DNA of 64,000 bases from Lederbergia graminis (GTDB lineage: Bacteria > Bacillota > Bacilli > Bacillales > Bacillaceae_C). A model generated the notes under the pieces. That model made no database searches. It was not told the origin of the DNA and saw nothing but the letters and a program-made list of their open reading frames with translations. The stretch spans positions 1 to 64,000 of the forward strand of contig NZ_JBHSMC010000025.1 in the NCBI RefSeq assembly GCF_042655485.1, read 5' to 3'. Below, in pieces: positions 62,770 to 64,000 of the stretch (its first letter is position 1; each line of letters starts with the position of its first letter). The position numbers were made by a program, and so were the translations under genes.

Positions 62770-64000
62770 ATGAAAAAGGCGTGGAGATTAGCATTACCTT
62801 TTTTGCTAGTTTTAGTGCTTGTAGGACTGTCCGCATGTAAAAAGGAAGAAACGAATGCAGACGGATCTATCACATTGAAGGTCTTGCATAACTGGAATGG
62901 TTCAAGCGGGGCTGAAAATATGCTTGATAACCCTGTTGCAGAGAAGATTTTAGAAGAAACAGGTGTGCGTGTTGAGTTTGAATACACTACTGGTAGTGAA
63001 ACAGAAAGAATTACACAGATGTTTGCTACAGGGGAAGAGTTTGATATGTACACTGGTCCTGCATGGGGCGGAGAAAGTGAAGTGCTCCTGAAGGCGGCAA
63101 ATGAAGGACAACTATGGGATTTAACAGAATATATTGAGAAGTATCCGAATCTAGCAGAATTAGTGAAAAAAGAAAACTTTGCTGAATCATTATACGATAA
63201 TATCATTAGCAAGCAAAAGGGTGGCCAATTCATGCTTCATGCAAACTACCCTGCGACAGATGCAGACGTTACAAACTGGTTATACGGTCTGTATGTAAAT
63301 AAAGAAATTGCAAGCGAAGTTGGAGTTGATCCACAAACGGTTCACTCGCCTGAAGAACTGTATGATTTTCTAAAAAAGATAAAAGATGCAAACCTTGAAG
63401 TAAACGGTAATCCAATCTATCCACTAGGTGCTCTAGGTGGTGGATGGCCATTAGATATTATGTCGGAGATGTTTGTTCCAGTGGCTGGATCAACAGCGTG
63501 GTTTATTGATGATGATGGAAATACAAGACTGAACTTCATGACAGAAGAGTATGAGAACTATATTTTATACATGCGCAAGTTGTTAAGTGAAGGTCTACTA
63601 GATCCAGAAGTATATACACATACGGATACAATCGCGAAAGAAAAAATTGCACAAGGCCGTGTTGCTGCTCTTCCAAATCAGTTCCCTGGATTATGGACAG
63701 AGTTAGTAAAAGCTGGTCTTCAAGATAAGTATGTTCCACTTGGACCTATGAATGACTTTAATGGTGATAAGTATCGTACGGAAGTGAATGTAACAGGTAA
63801 TAACTTAATTGCAATTCCGAAAACTGCTTCCAAAGAAAAACTAGAAGCAGCGATGAAGTTAATGAATTTCTTAGCATCGGATGAAGGTTATTTACTAGCG
63901 AACTATGGAATCGAAGGCGTCCACTATGAAATGAAGGATGGCAAAGTAGAAGCGAAGAAGGAATGGGTAGATAAGGTCCAAAAAGATCCAAAAGCATTAA
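62770..64000 (+). CDS. Sugar-binding lipoprotein (second system), cut by window end
   Basis: The frame is open from ATG 62770 to the window end (410 codons, no stop). It begins with a lipoprotein signal peptide and lipobox LSAC (cysteine at residue 23). The body is an LplA-class binding protein (TLKVLHNWNGSSGAENMLDN, TGEEFDMYTGPAWGGESE, NWLYGLYVNKEIASEVGVD). It captures the substrate for the two preceding permeases. AGGGGGAAG precedes the start. Its 3' end and any further operon genes lie outside. Confidence 0.92.
   Translation, partial: MKKAWRLALPFLLVLVLVGLSACKKEETNADGSITLKVLHNWNGSSGAENMLDNPVAEKILEETGVRVEFEYTTGSETERITQMFATGEEFDMYTGPAWGGESEVLLKAANEGQLWDLTEYIEKYPNLAELVKKENFAESLYDNIISKQKGGQFMLHANYPATDADVTNWLYGLYVNKEIASEVGVDPQTVHSPEELYDFLKKIKDANLEVNGNPIYPLGALGGGWPLDIMSEMFVPVAGSTAWFIDDDGNTRLNFMTEEYENYILYMRKLLSEGLLDPEVYTHTDTIAKEKIAQGRVAALPNQFPGLWTELVKAGLQDKYVPLGPMNDFNGDKYRTEVNVTGNNLIAIPKTASKEKLEAAMKLMNFLASDEGYLLANYGIEGVHYEMKDGKVEAKKEWVDKVQKDPKAL

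Noticed and set aside
62445..63233. 262-codon minus-strand frame
   Set aside because: It lies opposite the permease and the lipoprotein gene, both with clear family motifs and binding sites; its protein has no recognisable domain.

Overview
The window reads as chromosome of a low-GC, spore-forming member of the Bacillaceae that degrades plant cell-wall polysaccharides. The evidence is the set of Bacillus-type genes (Spo0E-like phosphatase, Sda, YpbS, YugN, AlaT/AlaR, AzlCD, LCP ligase, YesM/YesN and LplABC relatives), strong AGGAGG ribosome binding sites, CcpA-type cre boxes and sigma-A promoters. The genus cannot be fixed from sequence alone. I saw no rRNA, tRNA, CRISPR array or prophage.

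Layout. 0-11 kb: a complete IS4-family element, then an arabinofuranosidase (GH51), a rhamnosidase (GH78), a sugar isomerase/epimerase-like protein and a 1300-residue secreted GH43-CBM6-FIMAH protein. 11-17 kb: YpbS- and Spo0E-like proteins, an MscS channel, a tiny Sda-like checkpoint protein, a 7TM histidine kinase with a receiver-only partner, and an unusual ketosynthase. 17-34 kb: a second polysaccharide block with two paralogous ArsR-HTH regulators, each divergent from a hydrolase gene, plus GH51, two GH43, RhaM, a glutaminase-A-like protein, a membrane-anchored endo-arabinanase, GH76 and GH127. Arabinan and arabinose/rhamnose-containing pectin side chains are the likely substrates. 34-45 kb: housekeeping genes (yugN, azlCD, alaTR, a second Sda-like gene, LCP protein, membrane proteins, a Gfo/Idh/MocA oxidoreductase). 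46-64 kb: two Lpl-type ABC import systems. The first comes with a YesM/YesN two-component system and a PhyH dioxygenase. The second comes with a GntR-LacI regulator, a secreted GxGYxYP protein and an intracellular TIM-barrel protein, and its binding protein runs off the window.

How it fits together. Secreted or anchored GH43 enzymes would cut arabinan outside the cell. ABC systems would import the oligosaccharides. Intracellular GH51, GH43, GH78, GH127 and GH76 would finish them. cre boxes in front of several units suggest CcpA control.

The most striking non-coding content is repeats. Three large intergenic arrays (12, 7 and 13 units) keep an almost exact 52-bp period although their sequences fall into two unrelated classes. 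Two short arrays (54.2 and 32.3 kb) of a third class use the same 52-bp spacing. A second family, with a 45-bp unit built of two palindromes, sits at the ends of the glycosidase genes and supplies the last codons of four of them. A 188-192 bp MITE-like hairpin element occurs three times, each copy with 9-bp target duplications.
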